Shown here one piece after another: positions 7,900 to 16,927 of a DNA stretch of 64,000 bases. This DNA comes from Cellulomonas sp. NTE-D12. GTDB lineage: Bacteria; Actinomycetota; Actinomycetes; Actinomycetales; Cellulomonadaceae. The notes below the pieces were generated by a model. The model did no database searches, had not been told where the DNA came from, and saw only the letters and a list, made by a program, of their open reading frames with translations. Made by a program: the position numbers and the translations under genes. The first letter of the stretch is position 1; each line of letters opens with the position of its first letter. The stretch covers positions 3,596,001 through 3,660,000 of the forward strand of contig NZ_AP026442.1 of assembly GCF_027923705.1 (NCBI RefSeq). Direction: 5' to 3'.

Positions 7900-8435
7900 C
7901 GCCCCCCTACTCGTCCGGCCGCTGGCAGGACGTCGACGGTCTCGCCGGGAGGCGGGGCCAGCGGACCCAGCCGCGTCTCCAGCTTGTGCGTGGCGTTGGA
8001 CAGGTATCGCTTGACGGTGCCCTCGGCGAGGTTCAGCTCCCGGGCGACCTCGGCGACGGTGCGGTCCGCGAAGAACCGCAGGACGACGCACGCCCGCTCC
8101 TGCCGCGACAGGACCGCGAGCGCGGCCCGGACGTCGAGGACTGCGTCGTCGTCCGACTCCCGCGTCTCGGGCTCCAGCAGAAGGTGCTCGAGCCCGGCGT
8201 ACCGGCGTCGGCGCCGGTAGCCGTCGATGTACAGGCTCGCGATGGTGCGACGGGTGTACGCCTCGGCCGACGTCGCGTCGAACCCCGTGCGGAACCGCCC
8301 GAACACCTTGACGAACGCGTCCTGCACCAGGTCCTGGGCGGCCGCGAGGTCACCCGTGAACAGATAGGCGTAGGCGACGAGGTCACGGCCTCGGTCCCGC
8401 GCCAGACATGTCAACAGCTCGTCGCTGCCGGACAT
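7896..8435 (-). CDS. ECF RNA polymerase sigma factor (SigE-like family)
   Basis: Extracytoplasmic-function sigma factor of 179 aa. Region 2 is visible at residues 10-75 (AAAQDLVQDAFVKVFGRF, then RRTIASLYIDGYRRRRRYAG). Region 4 lies at residues 105-165 (AVLSRQERACVVLRFFADRT, VAEVARELNLAEGTVKRYLS). The length and the short linker fit the ECF class without extra domains. The start is MSGSDELL at 8435, with a strong GGGG-rich ribosome site 3-9 bases upstream; the ATG at 8453 is less likely. The gene overlaps the following membrane-protein gene by four bases. Confidence 0.92.
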   Translation of the reverse strand: MSGSDELLTCLARDRGRDLVAYAYLFTGDLAAAQDLVQDAFVKVFGRFRTGFDATSAEAYTRRTIASLYIDGYRRRRRYAGLEHLLLEPETRESDDDAVLDVRAALAVLSRQERACVVLRFFADRTVAEVARELNLAEGTVKRYLSNATHKLETRLGPLAPPPGETVDVLPAAGRVGGR

Positions 8436-8534
8436 CGAACCCCCCTGCTCCAACTTCCTGCCGCGTCTACGAACGGCGCGGCGGTTTCGTTGTAGCGGAC
8501 GGCGGAGCCCGGGACGGAGAGGCGCGGGCGGAGA

Positions 8535-10781
8535 TCAGTCGGTGGTGGTGGTGCGAGCGCCCCGGCGGTTCGGCGGCTCGATGGGGCCGGCGTCGACGAA
8601 CGTCCGCGCGAGCACGGCATCGTCGTCGTCCACGAGCCACACGTGCAGCCGCGCGGACGCCACCGGCCGCGGCGCGGGGACCCGGATCGTCGTCGGGCCG
8701 CTGAGCACGAACGGCTCGGCGTCCACCGGCGCGGACTCCACCGCGGGCGCCACGGGGCTCGCGCCGAACGCCGCACCCGCCGACACCCACGCCAACCGCA
8801 CCCGCCCCCGCACCGGGGCCGGCCCGTGGTGGGACACCCGCACGACGAGGTCCCACGGCTGCGTCGGCACCGGGACGTCCGCCCCGGCGGCCGCCGGGAC
8901 CACGTCCAGCACCAGCACCGTTGTCGCGTTCACGTCGGCCGGGTCCAGCCCACCACGGTCCTTCTCGCGGCGGTCGGCGTCCACCAGACCGGCCATCTCG
9001 TGCTCGACGTCCGCCAGCTCGGTGTACACGTACCCCGCGAACCGGTCGTGCCGGCGCAGCTCCTGCGTCTGCCAGCGCAGGTGCCAGGCACGTTCCAGGT
9101 TGGTGAACCCGGAGCCGTACTCGCTGTTCAGCACGGGTATCCCCGTGCGCGGGTGGTCCGGGGAGCCGTGCAGCGACTTGTCCACGGTGAAGTCCGGGCC
9201 GAGCATCACCGGGAAGTCCTCGCGGCTGCCGTCCGCGAGCGCCGCCACGTTGGCCGCCCACGCCGTCGGGTCCGCGTCGTAGTAGTGCCAGTCGACCAGG
9301 TCGGTGCGCACGTGCGACCAGCCGGAGTTCTCCACGATCGGCCGGCTGGCGTCCAGCAGGTGCATCACGTCGTACGCGTGGGCGGCCGCTTCGGCGCGCT
9401 CGGGGCTGCCGGGGATGTCCCAGTCCAGCCCCCACTCCTCGTTGTACAGGCCCCAGACGACGATCGACGGGTGGCTGCCGTCGCGCTCCACCAGGTCCGG
9501 CAGCTGCGCCTCGAACGCACCGGCCGCCTCGATCGAGTACCGGCTCGGGGCCGGCGGCTCGGACCAGACGAGCATCCCCAGCCGGTCGGCGTGGTGCAGC
9601 CAGCGCGGCTCCTCGAGCTTGATGTGCTTGCGCACCAGGTTGTAGCCGTGCCGGCGCGCGAGCTCGAGGTCGAGGACCAGCGCGTCGTCGTCGGGCGCCG
9701 TCAGGCCCGTGCGGGGCCAGTAGCCCTGGTCGAGCACGCCGCGCACGTACAGGCGCTCACCGTTCAGCGTGAGGTGGTCGCCCGTGACGGCGATGCGGCG
9801 CAGGCCGGTGGTGGCGACGACGCGGTCGGCGGCCGCGCCCGCGCCGGTGCCCGTGGTGAGCTCGACCCGGTACAGGTGCGGGTCGTTGGGCGACCACAGG
9901 TGCGGGTCGGTCAGCTCGAGGCGGCCGGCGAAGCGGCCGGTGGCGTCGGGCTCGAGCACCAGGACGGCGGCGGCAGACGAACGGTCCGCGCCCGACGAGC
10001 CGTCGGAGCCGGCCGTCCCCGCCGCCTCGTCGAGCACCCGCACCCGCACGGGCGCGGTCGGCTCGTCGCCCACCACCGTGCCCGACACGTCGATGCCGGT
10101 CAGCGAGTCGCCGCGCAGCGCCAGCTCGGCGACGTACGACCGTCCGCGCGCCTCCAGCCACACGCTCTGCCAGATGCCGGAGGTCGGCGTGAACGAGACG
10201 CCGTCGTAGTCGTCGCGCGGGACCGACCGCTGCTTGCCGTGCGGGATCGACCGCTTGTCCGCGGGTGCCTCGACCTCCACCGTCAGCACCACCGAGGTCC
10301 CGGGTGCCGCGACCGTCGTCAGGTCCAGCTCGAACGACGTGTACCCGCCGACGTGCACGCCCACCTCGACGTCGTCCACCAGCACCCGCGCCCGGTGGTG
10401 CACCGCACCGAAGCACAGCAGCACCCGCGACCCGTCCCACTCGGCCGGCACGGTGACCGACCGCCGGTAGGTTCCGCGCTCCAGCCAGGTGCGCTGCACG
10501 CCGGACGCCTCGGTCTCCCAGGCGAACGGCACGGTGATCGTCGTCGTCCCGTACTCGGACTCGAAGTGCCAGGACCCGTTGAGGGTCAGCCACGCCGCGG
10601 AGCGGTCGCGGTCCGGCCGGGGGTACTCGGGCTTGGGGACGACGACGCCCGCGGCCGCAGCCGTGGAGGCGCTCGGGTCGGTGGAGGACGTCGCCGCGGC
10701 CGGCACGCTGGGCGCGCTCGGCTCGGTCGTCTCGGCGGGGACCGCGACCACGTCGGTCGCGCTCGGCGTCGCAGGGCTCAT
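8535..10781 (-). CDS. Glycoside hydrolase family 2 protein (beta-galactosidase/beta-glucuronidase-like)
   Basis: A 748-aa retaining glycosidase. Residues about 60-220 form the sugar-binding (jelly-roll) domain and 220-320 the immunoglobulin-like domain. The TIM-barrel that follows shows LARRHGYNLVRKHIKLEEPR, then WGLYNEEW with the acid/base Glu of the NE motif, and VLNSEYGSGF with the probable nucleophile Glu. A C-terminal beta domain follows. There is no signal peptide, so it acts in the cytoplasm. The N-terminal 50 residues are Ser/Ala/Thr/Pro-rich and not conserved in the family. It is the last gene of the operon with a binding protein and two permeases, so it probably cleaves the imported oligosaccharide or glycoside. 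The linkage is not predictable. Confidence 0.88.
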   Translation of the reverse strand: MSPATPSATDVVAVPAETTEPSAPSVPAAATSSTDPSASTAAAAGVVVPKPEYPRPDRDRSAAWLTLNGSWHFESEYGTTTITVPFAWETEASGVQRTWLERGTYRRSVTVPAEWDGSRVLLCFGAVHHRARVLVDDVEVGVHVGGYTSFELDLTTVAAPGTSVVLTVEVEAPADKRSIPHGKQRSVPRDDYDGVSFTPTSGIWQSVWLEARGRSYVAELALRGDSLTGIDVSGTVVGDEPTAPVRVRVLDEAAGTAGSDGSSGADRSSAAAVLVLEPDATGRFAGRLELTDPHLWSPNDPHLYRVELTTGTGAGAAADRVVATTGLRRIAVTGDHLTLNGERLYVRGVLDQGYWPRTGLTAPDDDALVLDLELARRHGYNLVRKHIKLEEPRWLHHADRLGMLVWSEPPAPSRYSIEAAGAFEAQLPDLVERDGSHPSIVVWGLYNEEWGLDWDIPGSPERAEAAAHAYDVMHLLDASRPIVENSGWSHVRTDLVDWHYYDADPTAWAANVAALADGSREDFPVMLGPDFTVDKSLHGSPDHPRTGIPVLNSEYGSGFTNLERAWHLRWQTQELRRHDRFAGYVYTELADVEHEMAGLVDADRREKDRGGLDPADVNATTVLVLDVVPAAAGADVPVPTQPWDLVVRVSHHGPAPVRGRVRLAWVSAGAAFGASPVAPAVESAPVDAEPFVLSGPTTIRVPAPRPVASARLHVWLVDDDDAVLARTFVDAGPIEPPNRRGARTTTTD

Positions 10782-10839
10782 GGGGGCTGGACCTCTCACG
10801 GTCGGCAGTGGGGCGAGGGGAAGGAGGCGGGAGGTCCGG

Positions 10840-11754
10840 TCAGCCCTTGACGCTTCCGGCGATGATCCCGTTGATGAAGTGGCGCTGGAGCACGACGAAA
10901 ACGAGCAGCAGGGGGACGAGGGCCACCGAGCTGGCGGCCAGCAACTCGCCGGTCACCGTCGCGTAGTCCGCGCCGATCCGGTTGCCGCTGATGTTCTGGG
11001 CGAGGGTGGACAGCACCACCTGGAGGGTCGCCATCCGCTGCGAGCTGGCGATCACCACGGGCCAGACGAAGTCGTTGTAGATGTTCATCACGGTCAGCAC
11101 CGCCAGCCCGGCCAGGCTGGGCCGGATCACCGGCACGAGGATCCGGGCGAAGATGCCGAACTCCCCGCAGCCGTCGACGCGGGCGGCGTCCATCAGCTCG
11201 TCGGGCACCGCGGCGATCACCTGGCGCATCCAGAAGATGGCGAACGCGTCGACCGCCCCCGGGAGGATCAGCGCCTGGTACGTGTTGACCCAGCCGAGCT
11301 CCTTCATCTCCAGCAGCAACGGGATGATCAGCACGATCGTCGGCAGCATCAGCGTCACCAGCACCGTGCCGAACAGCGCGTTGCGCAGGGGGAACCGGTA
11401 CTTGGCGAACCCGTAGGCGGCGAGCGGTGCGAAGAACAGGGTCATCGACCCCTTCACCGCCAGCACGACCAGCGTGTTGGCGAACCCGCGCCCGATCGGC
11501 ACGTCGGTGAACATGGCCGTGAAGTTCTGCGTCGTCAGCCGCGACGGGTCCAGGCTCAGCGGGCTGCTGACGATCTGGCCGGCCGGCTTGAACGCCGAGA
11601 CGACGGCCCAGACCACCGGAGCGAGGAAGGCGAGGGTCAGCAGGCCGAGGAAGGCGTGCGACCCGACGGACCCGAGGGCGCGGTGCCGGGGTCGGCGGCT
11701 CGCAGGCCGGGGAGCAGCGGCCGCGGGCCGGGCGGGTGCGGTCAGCGTGGTCAT
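10840..11754 (-). CDS. Carbohydrate ABC transporter permease, MalG type
   Basis: A 304-aa integral membrane permease with about six membrane segments and a basic N-terminal cytoplasmic tail (RPASRRPRHRALGSVGSHAF). The EAA loop VPDELMDAARVDGCGEFGIF is near residue 190, and the C-terminus QRHFINGIIAGSVKG is the standard end of MalG-type proteins. The start is 1 base after the stop of the MalF-type gene. The GH2 gene follows after 58 bases. No ATPase gene is present, so a shared MsiK-type ATPase is probably used, as is common in actinobacteria. Confidence 0.93.
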   Translation of the reverse strand: MTTLTAPARPAAAAPRPASRRPRHRALGSVGSHAFLGLLTLAFLAPVVWAVVSAFKPAGQIVSSPLSLDPSRLTTQNFTAMFTDVPIGRGFANTLVVLAVKGSMTLFFAPLAAYGFAKYRFPLRNALFGTVLVTLMLPTIVLIIPLLLEMKELGWVNTYQALILPGAVDAFAIFWMRQVIAAVPDELMDAARVDGCGEFGIFARILVPVIRPSLAGLAVLTVMNIYNDFVWPVVIASSQRMATLQVVLSTLAQNISGNRIGADYATVTGELLAASSVALVPLLLVFVVLQRHFINGIIAGSVKG

Positions 11755-11755
11755 G

Positions 11756-12688
11756 TCAGTCCTCCGACCGGAGCAGGCGCACGAAGATCAGGGACAGGGC
11801 CATCACGACGATGACCAGCAGGAACGAGTTCGCCGCCCCGGTCCCCAGGTCGGACCGCGTGATCGCGTTGTACAGGTGCAGCCCGGCAGTCGTCGTCGAG
11901 CTGTACGGGCCGCCCTTGGTGACGACGTAGGGCTCCGCGAACATCTGGAACACGGCCAGCGTCTGCATCACCAGGGCGAACATCAGCGTCCGGCGCATCA
12001 GCGGCACGGTGATCGACCACAGCTGCCGGGCGCGGTGCGCGCCGTCCAGCGCCGCCGCCTCGTACACCGACCCGTCGATCGACTGCAGCCCGGACAGCAG
12101 GATGATCACGATGAACCCGGTGGTCTTCCACAGGAACAGCAGCGCCAGCGTCGGCTTGGCCCACGCGCTGGTCACCAGCCACCCGACGGCCGGCAGGCCC
12201 AGCAGCTTGAGCACGCCGTTGACGGCGCCGTAGTCCTTGTCGAACACCACCACCCAGATCTGCGCGATGGCGACCAGCGGCGTGACGAACGGGACCAGGA
12301 AGGCCACCCGGTAGAAGCCGCGCATCCGGGTCCGGGCGTTGTCCAGCAGCACGGCGGCCAGCAGGCCGACCACCAGCTGCACCGGCACGATCAGCAGCCA
12401 CAGCACCGCCGAGTTGCCCAGCGACTGCCAGAACGACGAGCTGGTCAGCAGGTACGTGTAGTTGCCCCAGCCCACCCACTGCGGGGCGCGGGCGCCGTGC
12501 CAGTTGGTGAAGCTCAGCCGCAGCGTGAACAGCATCGGGTAGACGCTGAACGCCACGAACAGGGCGAGGAACGGCAGGACGAAGACGTAGGGCGCCAGCC
12601 GGCGCCGCAGCCGGGACCGGTGCGATCGGCGCCCGGGCTCGGGACGGCTCGTCCGCGGGACGTCGGTGACCACGGAGCCGAGTGTCAT
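11756..12688 (-). CDS. Carbohydrate ABC transporter permease, MalF type
   Basis: A 310-aa permease with six predicted membrane segments. After a basic tail (RRSHRSRLRRRLAPY) the first segment VFVLPFLALFVAFSVYPMLF is typical of MalF-type proteins. The EAA region reads SIDGSVYEAAALDGAHRARQ near residue 210. It pairs with the MalG-type permease encoded 1 base downstream and with the binding protein encoded 87 bases upstream. Confidence 0.93.
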   Translation of the reverse strand: MTLGSVVTDVPRTSRPEPGRRSHRSRLRRRLAPYVFVLPFLALFVAFSVYPMLFTLRLSFTNWHGARAPQWVGWGNYTYLLTSSSFWQSLGNSAVLWLLIVPVQLVVGLLAAVLLDNARTRMRGFYRVAFLVPFVTPLVAIAQIWVVVFDKDYGAVNGVLKLLGLPAVGWLVTSAWAKPTLALLFLWKTTGFIVIILLSGLQSIDGSVYEAAALDGAHRARQLWSITVPLMRRTLMFALVMQTLAVFQMFAEPYVVTKGGPYSSTTTAGLHLYNAITRSDLGTGAANSFLLVIVVMALSLIFVRLLRSED

Positions 12689-12775
12689 CGGAGGGGTCCT
12701 CTCGGACGAGCAGGGTGTCGGTCGGGTCCGGGCCCGGCGGTCAGCAGGAGGGCTGCCGACCGCCGGGCGTGCGGC

Positions 12776-14206
12776 CTACTGCCGGTCGACCAGGTTCTTC
12801 TGGATGTCCGCCGTGGACTGGTCGATCACCTGCTGCGGCGTCATCGACCCGTCGAGCATCTTCTGCACGTCGTTGCCCAGGTAGTCGACGGCGCCGGCCC
12901 ACCACTTGGGGATCGGCGTGCCGCCGGGGATCTGGTTGCCCGCCTCGATCGCCGTCTTCCACAGGTCCTGGTTGCCCAGTGCCGGGGAGGGCTTGAACAG
13001 CGGCTTCGTCGGGTCGGCGGCCGGCTTGTAGGCCGGGATCGACGTGTCGAGGCCGTTGGGGTAGACGCTGTTGGACCCGTAGACGGCGGTGTAGCCGGCG
13101 GGGTCGAACATGAGGAACTGGTAGAAGAGCCACGCGAGCTGGGAGTTCTTCCCGGCCTTCGGCAGGACGAACGACGAGCCGCCCATCGCACCGGACCGCG
13201 CGCCGCCGGCGCTCCACGCCGGGAGCGGCATGGCCCGCCATTCACCCTTGGTGGTCTTCAGCTGCTGCTCCGGGGCGAAGTCGAACCAGATGGACCAGGG
13301 GTAGAACACCTCCTTGGCCGAGTCGAGGGCGCCGACGTCGCTCTGGCTGAGGTACTCCGCCCGCGTGCCGAGCCCCTGCTTCTGCACCGAGTCCAGCCAC
13401 CCGAGGATCTGCTTGTACGCCGGGGAGTCCAGGCGCAGCTTCCCGTCGGCGTCGGCGAGGCTGGTGCCCTGCTGGCTGGCGTACATCTCCAGCTGCAGCT
13501 GTCCCAGGAAGCCGGTCTGCTCGAGGTGGATGGGGCCGGAGTCGGGGACTGCGGCCTTGTACTGCTTGGCGGCGGCGACCAGGTCGTCGTACGTCTGGAT
13601 CTTGGTGGCGTCGACGCCGGCCTTCTGCAGGGCCGTCTCGTTGTAGAACAGCAGGCCCGGGTCCAGGTCGAACGGGACGCCGTAGATGCCGCCCTTGACG
13701 GTGCTGACGTCCACCTTCTGCTTCGCGATGTCCTTGACGTACGGCTTGAGGACGCCGCTCAGGTCCCAGAGGTAGTCCGAGTAGCCCGCCACCAGCGCGT
13801 CGTCCAGGAACACGCCGTCCGGCACGTCGCTGCCGGTGATCAGGGTGTTCTGGAGCTTGGCGTTGATGTCGACGGCCTGGTGGTTGACCTTGATGTTCGG
13901 GTACTTCTTGTTGAAGGCCGCGATCGCCGCGTCGAACACGTTGTAGAGGTCGCCGGAGCGGTCCCAGACGGTGATCGAGCCGGACGGGTTCGCGTCGCTC
14001 GGCGCCTGGAGCTGGTCCGGGTTGGCCGACGAGGTCGCGGTACCGGTGGCGCCGGAGCCGCCGGCGGTGACAGCGGGCCCGCACGCCGCGAGGGCGACGG
14101 CGGCCGCTGCGGCGGTCAGGACGGCGGGAAAGGTGCGGCGGAGGCCGCGAGCCCGGCCCGCGAGGTCGCGCGGCTGACGAGGTCGCCGCGGCAGTGCCTG
14201 GTGCAT
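12776..14206 (-). CDS. Sugar ABC transporter substrate-binding lipoprotein
   Basis: A 476-aa solute-binding protein family 1 member. It has a twin-Arg-containing basic N-terminus (RGLRRTFPAV), a hydrophobic run and the lipobox ALAAC with Cys42. The mature part has the usual motifs ITVWDRSGDLYNVFDAAIAA and GIYGVPFDLDPGLLFYNETA. The start is MHQALPRR at 14206, with AAGGGA upstream. It is the first gene of the operon with the two permeases and the GH2 enzyme, under a promoter flanked by two LacI-type operators. The ligand is probably the oligosaccharide that the GH2 enzyme cuts. Confidence 0.92.
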   Translation of the reverse strand: MHQALPRRPRQPRDLAGRARGLRRTFPAVLTAAAAAVALAACGPAVTAGGSGATGTATSSANPDQLQAPSDANPSGSITVWDRSGDLYNVFDAAIAAFNKKYPNIKVNHQAVDINAKLQNTLITGSDVPDGVFLDDALVAGYSDYLWDLSGVLKPYVKDIAKQKVDVSTVKGGIYGVPFDLDPGLLFYNETALQKAGVDATKIQTYDDLVAAAKQYKAAVPDSGPIHLEQTGFLGQLQLEMYASQQGTSLADADGKLRLDSPAYKQILGWLDSVQKQGLGTRAEYLSQSDVGALDSAKEVFYPWSIWFDFAPEQQLKTTKGEWRAMPLPAWSAGGARSGAMGGSSFVLPKAGKNSQLAWLFYQFLMFDPAGYTAVYGSNSVYPNGLDTSIPAYKPAADPTKPLFKPSPALGNQDLWKTAIEAGNQIPGGTPIPKWWAGAVDYLGNDVQKMLDGSMTPQQVIDQSTADIQKNLVDRQ

Positions 14207-14248
14207 GAACACTCCCTTGTGGACATGGGGACGGCCGATCGTCGCGCC

Positions 14249-14295
14249 GTTTGCCAACGTGCGCAAACCTAGCTCGCCTTTGCACACGTTGGCAA
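14249..14295. promoter_or_regulatory. Two LacI-type operators around the binding-protein promoter
   Basis: Two sites with the central CG of LacI-family operators: TTGCCAACGTGCGCAA at 14251-14266 and, in opposite orientation, TTGCACACGTTGGCAA at 14280-14295. Their centres are 29 bases apart. On the minus strand TTGCCA (14290-14295) and TAGGTT (14266-14271), separated by 18 bases, form a -35/-10 pair. The -35 is therefore inside one operator and the -10 abuts the other. Repression of the transport/GH2 operon by the divergent LacI protein follows naturally. Confidence 0.75.
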
Positions 14296-14395
14296 GTAGG
14301 CTGAGCGTGCGATTCCGGCGCTGCTGTGCGGCGGTTCCCGCCAGGGTGTACGGGACGCGTCCGACCAGGTGCGTGAGCACGAGCAGGGGAGTTCG

Positions 14396-15439
14396 ATGGC
14401 CGCCACCCTCCGTGACGTCGCCCGCACGGCGAACGTCTCGATGCGCACGGTGTCCAACGTGGTCAGCGGGTACGAGCACGTCAGCGAGGCGATGCGCCAG
14501 CGCGTGCTCGCCGCGATGGAGGAGCTCGACTACCGCGCCAACCCCGTGGCGCGCACGCTGCGCACGGGCCGCACGGGCGTGCTGGCCCTCGTCGTGCCCG
14601 AGATCGACGTGCCGTACTTCTCCCAGCTCGCGCGCGAGGTGATCAACGCGGCAGCCGCCGTCGGCTACCGCGTGATGATCGACCAGACCGGTGACGACCA
14701 CGAGCGTGAGCGCCGGCTGCTCACCGGCGCCGACCGGACCATGCTGTTCGACGGCATCCTGTTCAGCCCTCTCGTCACCGCCACCGAGCTGCTGGAGATG
14801 CGCGCCGGGCGGTCCATCCCGCTGGTGCTGCTCGGCGAGCACGACTTCGACGGCCGGTACGACCACGTAGCCATCGACAACGAGCGTGCGGCCTACGACG
14901 CCACGGCGCACCTGGTGGCGCTGGGCCGGCGCCGGATCGCCGCGATCGGCGCCCAGCCGCAGGAGGACTACGCCACCCCCCGCAAGCGCACCGCCGGCTA
15001 CCAGGACGCGCTGCGCGACGCCGGCCTCGAGCCGGACCCCGACCTGCTTCGCCCCGCGCCCCGGTACAGCCGGGCCGACGGCTACACCGCCGCCCAGGCG
15101 CTGCTGGCCGGTCCTGACCGGCCGGACGCGATCTTCTGCTACTCGGACCTGATGGCGATGGGCGCGATGCGGGCGGTGTTCGACGCAGGCCTGTCGGTGC
15201 CGGACGACGTGGCGATCATCGGCATCGACGACATCGAGGAGGGCCGGTACTCCCGGCCCACGCTGAGCACCGTGTCGCTGGACATCCCGTTCATCGCGCG
15301 CGCCGCCGTCGAGCGGCTCGCGGTCCGGATCGACGAGCCCGACTCGCCGGCGCAGGAGGCGCTCGCGCCGCACGTGCTGCTGCCCCGGGAGAGCACGGGG
15401 GAAGGCACGGCCGGGACCGCGCCGGCCTTCCGCCCCTGA
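14396..15439 (+). CDS. LacI-family transcriptional regulator
   Basis: A 347-aa sugar-responsive repressor. The N-terminal helix-turn-helix and hinge are standard (ATLRDVARTANVSMRTVSNV, then YRANPVARTLRTGRTG). The periplasmic-binding-protein-like effector domain ends with MGAMRAVFDAGLSVPDDVAI and GIDDIEEGRYSRPTLSTV. The start is MAATLRDV at 14396, preceded by AGGGGAG. It is divergent from the binding-protein/permease/GH2 operon, with two operators in the gap, and should be its local repressor. Confidence 0.93.
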   Translation: MAATLRDVARTANVSMRTVSNVVSGYEHVSEAMRQRVLAAMEELDYRANPVARTLRTGRTGVLALVVPEIDVPYFSQLAREVINAAAAVGYRVMIDQTGDDHERERRLLTGADRTMLFDGILFSPLVTATELLEMRAGRSIPLVLLGEHDFDGRYDHVAIDNERAAYDATAHLVALGRRRIAAIGAQPQEDYATPRKRTAGYQDALRDAGLEPDPDLLRPAPRYSRADGYTAAQALLAGPDRPDAIFCYSDLMAMGAMRAVFDAGLSVPDDVAIIGIDDIEEGRYSRPTLSTVSLDIPFIARAAVERLAVRIDEPDSPAQEALAPHVLLPRESTGEGTAGTAPAFRP

Positions 15440-15499
15440 CGGGCCGGCCTCCGGGCCTATTCGATCACTGGGAATCTAGTGACGTGACATCATGTTGCG

Positions 15500-15934
15500 A
15501 TGAGCATGGACTTCTTCGACGTGCTGGTCCGCTACGAGACCACCCTCTGGAACCACCTCGACGACCGGCTCGCCGCCGCCGGCACCGTCCGGCTCGGGAC
15601 CCTGTCCGCGCTCCGGGTGCTCCGTCGGCACCCGGGTACCGCGCGGGTCCAGGAGCTCCGGACCGAGCTCGCCATCACCGTGGGCGCAGCGAGCAAGCTC
15701 GTCGACCGCCTGGAGCGCGACGGCCTCGCCACACGCTCGGCCCACCCCGACGACCGCCGCTCCTCGCTGATCACGCTCACGGCCGCGGGTGAGGCGGCGC
15801 TCGAGGAGGGGACGGCGATCGTCGAGCGGACTCTGCACGACCACCTGGGCGACGAGCCGGCTGCAGCCGCGGTCACGACGATCCTCGAGCACCTGCTCAC
15901 CACGCTCAAGCCGGTCCCGGCGGCGACCCGATGA
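15500..15934 (+). CDS. MarR-family transcriptional regulator
   Basis: A 144-aa winged helix-turn-helix protein. The MarR core is visible at residues 30-95: TLSALRVLRRHPGTARVQEL, then GAASKLVDRLERDGLATRSA, with the wing HPDDRRSSLITLTAAG. Terminal helices would form the dimer interface. It overlaps the following oxidoreductase gene by four bases (ATGA), so the two are coexpressed, and MarR probably controls the pair. The start is the ATG at 15500, close to a short AT-richer upstream region. Confidence 0.9.
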   Translation: MSMDFFDVLVRYETTLWNHLDDRLAAAGTVRLGTLSALRVLRRHPGTARVQELRTELAITVGAASKLVDRLERDGLATRSAHPDDRRSSLITLTAAGEAALEEGTAIVERTLHDHLGDEPAAAAVTTILEHLLTTLKPVPAATR

Positions 15935-16920
15935 GCGGCACGATGCGCGCCGTCGTCGTCGACCACCCCGGCGGTCCCGAGGTGCTCCAGGTCCGCGACG
16001 TCCCCCTCCCGCACGCGGAACCCGGTCAGGTGCTGATCCGGGTGCACGCCTTCGGCCTCAACCGCTCCGAGCTGCACTTCCGCAGCGGGCAGGCGTGGTC
16101 GGGCACCTTCCCACGCATCCCGGGCATCGAGGCGGCCGGCGTGGTGGAGGACGCCCCGGGCGGTGAGCTGGCCGCCGGTACGCAGGTGATGGCGATGATG
16201 GGCGGGATGGGTCGCACCATCGACGGCGGCTACGCCGAGCACGTCGTCGTCCCGGTCTCCCAGGTGGTGCCGTTCAGCAGCGAGCTGCCGTGGGAGGTGC
16301 TCGGCGCCGTCCCGGAGATGCTCCAGACGGCGTACGGGTCGCTGGCCGTCGGCGTCCGACCGTCGGCCGGGGACACCCTGCTGGTCCGCGGCGGCACGTC
16401 GTCCGTCGGCCTCGCGCTGGCCGTGCTCGGCCGCCTGCAGGGCCTCACGGTCCTGTCCACCACGCGCTCGCCCGGGCGGCGCGCTCTGCTCGAGCAGGCC
16501 GGCGCCCACCACGCGCTGGTGGACGACGGCCACGTCGCCGACCAGGTGCGCGAGCTGGTCCCGCGCGGGGTCGACGGGGCCGTGGAGCTGGTCGGTTCTG
16601 ACGTCCTGCGCGACACGCTGCGCGCCGTCCGACCCGGCGGAACGGTGTGCTTCACCGGCATGCTGTCGGACCGGTGGACGATCCCGGAGTTCTACCCGAT
16701 GGACTGGCTGCCGAACGGCGTCCGCCTCACCGCCTACTCCGGCGATGCGGCAGACCTGCCGCCGACCGTGCTGCAGGACTTCCTCGACGCGGTCGCGGCG
16801 GGCCGAGCCCGAGTCCCCGTGGGGAAGGTCTACGCGCTCGACGACATCGCCCGGGCGCACGCCGACATGGAGGCCGGCGTCGTAGGAGGCAAGGGCGTGG
16901 TGCTGCTGTCCGCCGGATGA
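15931..16920 (+). CDS. Zinc-independent quinone oxidoreductase-like MDR protein
   Basis: A medium-chain dehydrogenase/reductase of 329 aa. The N-terminal GroES-like part starts MRAVVVDHPGGPEVLQVRDV, as in NADPH:quinone oxidoreductases. The zinc ligands of alcohol dehydrogenases are missing, with NRSELHFRSGQ in place of CGSD. The Rossmann part shows LLVRGGTSSVGLALAVLGRL around residue 155. It shares ATGA with the MarR gene. It probably reduces quinones or enones with NADPH as a stress response under MarR control, which is inferred from the family. Confidence 0.88.
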   Translation: MSGTMRAVVVDHPGGPEVLQVRDVPLPHAEPGQVLIRVHAFGLNRSELHFRSGQAWSGTFPRIPGIEAAGVVEDAPGGELAAGTQVMAMMGGMGRTIDGGYAEHVVVPVSQVVPFSSELPWEVLGAVPEMLQTAYGSLAVGVRPSAGDTLLVRGGTSSVGLALAVLGRLQGLTVLSTTRSPGRRALLEQAGAHHALVDDGHVADQVRELVPRGVDGAVELVGSDVLRDTLRAVRPGGTVCFTGMLSDRWTIPEFYPMDWLPNGVRLTAYSGDAADLPPTVLQDFLDAVAAGRARVPVGKVYALDDIARAHADMEAGVVGGKGVVLLSAG

Positions 16921-16927
16921 CCCGGCA

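Noticed and set aside
5659..8220. Plus-strand open frame of over 850 codons
   Set aside because: It lies opposite the membrane-protein, sigma-factor and upstream genes, is Arg/His/Gly-rich with no family motif, and is typical antisense openness in high-GC DNA.
14207..15373. Extension of the binding-protein frame over the LacI gene
   Set aside because: It is antisense to a clear LacI gene; a lipoprotein signal and ribosome site fix the start at 14206.
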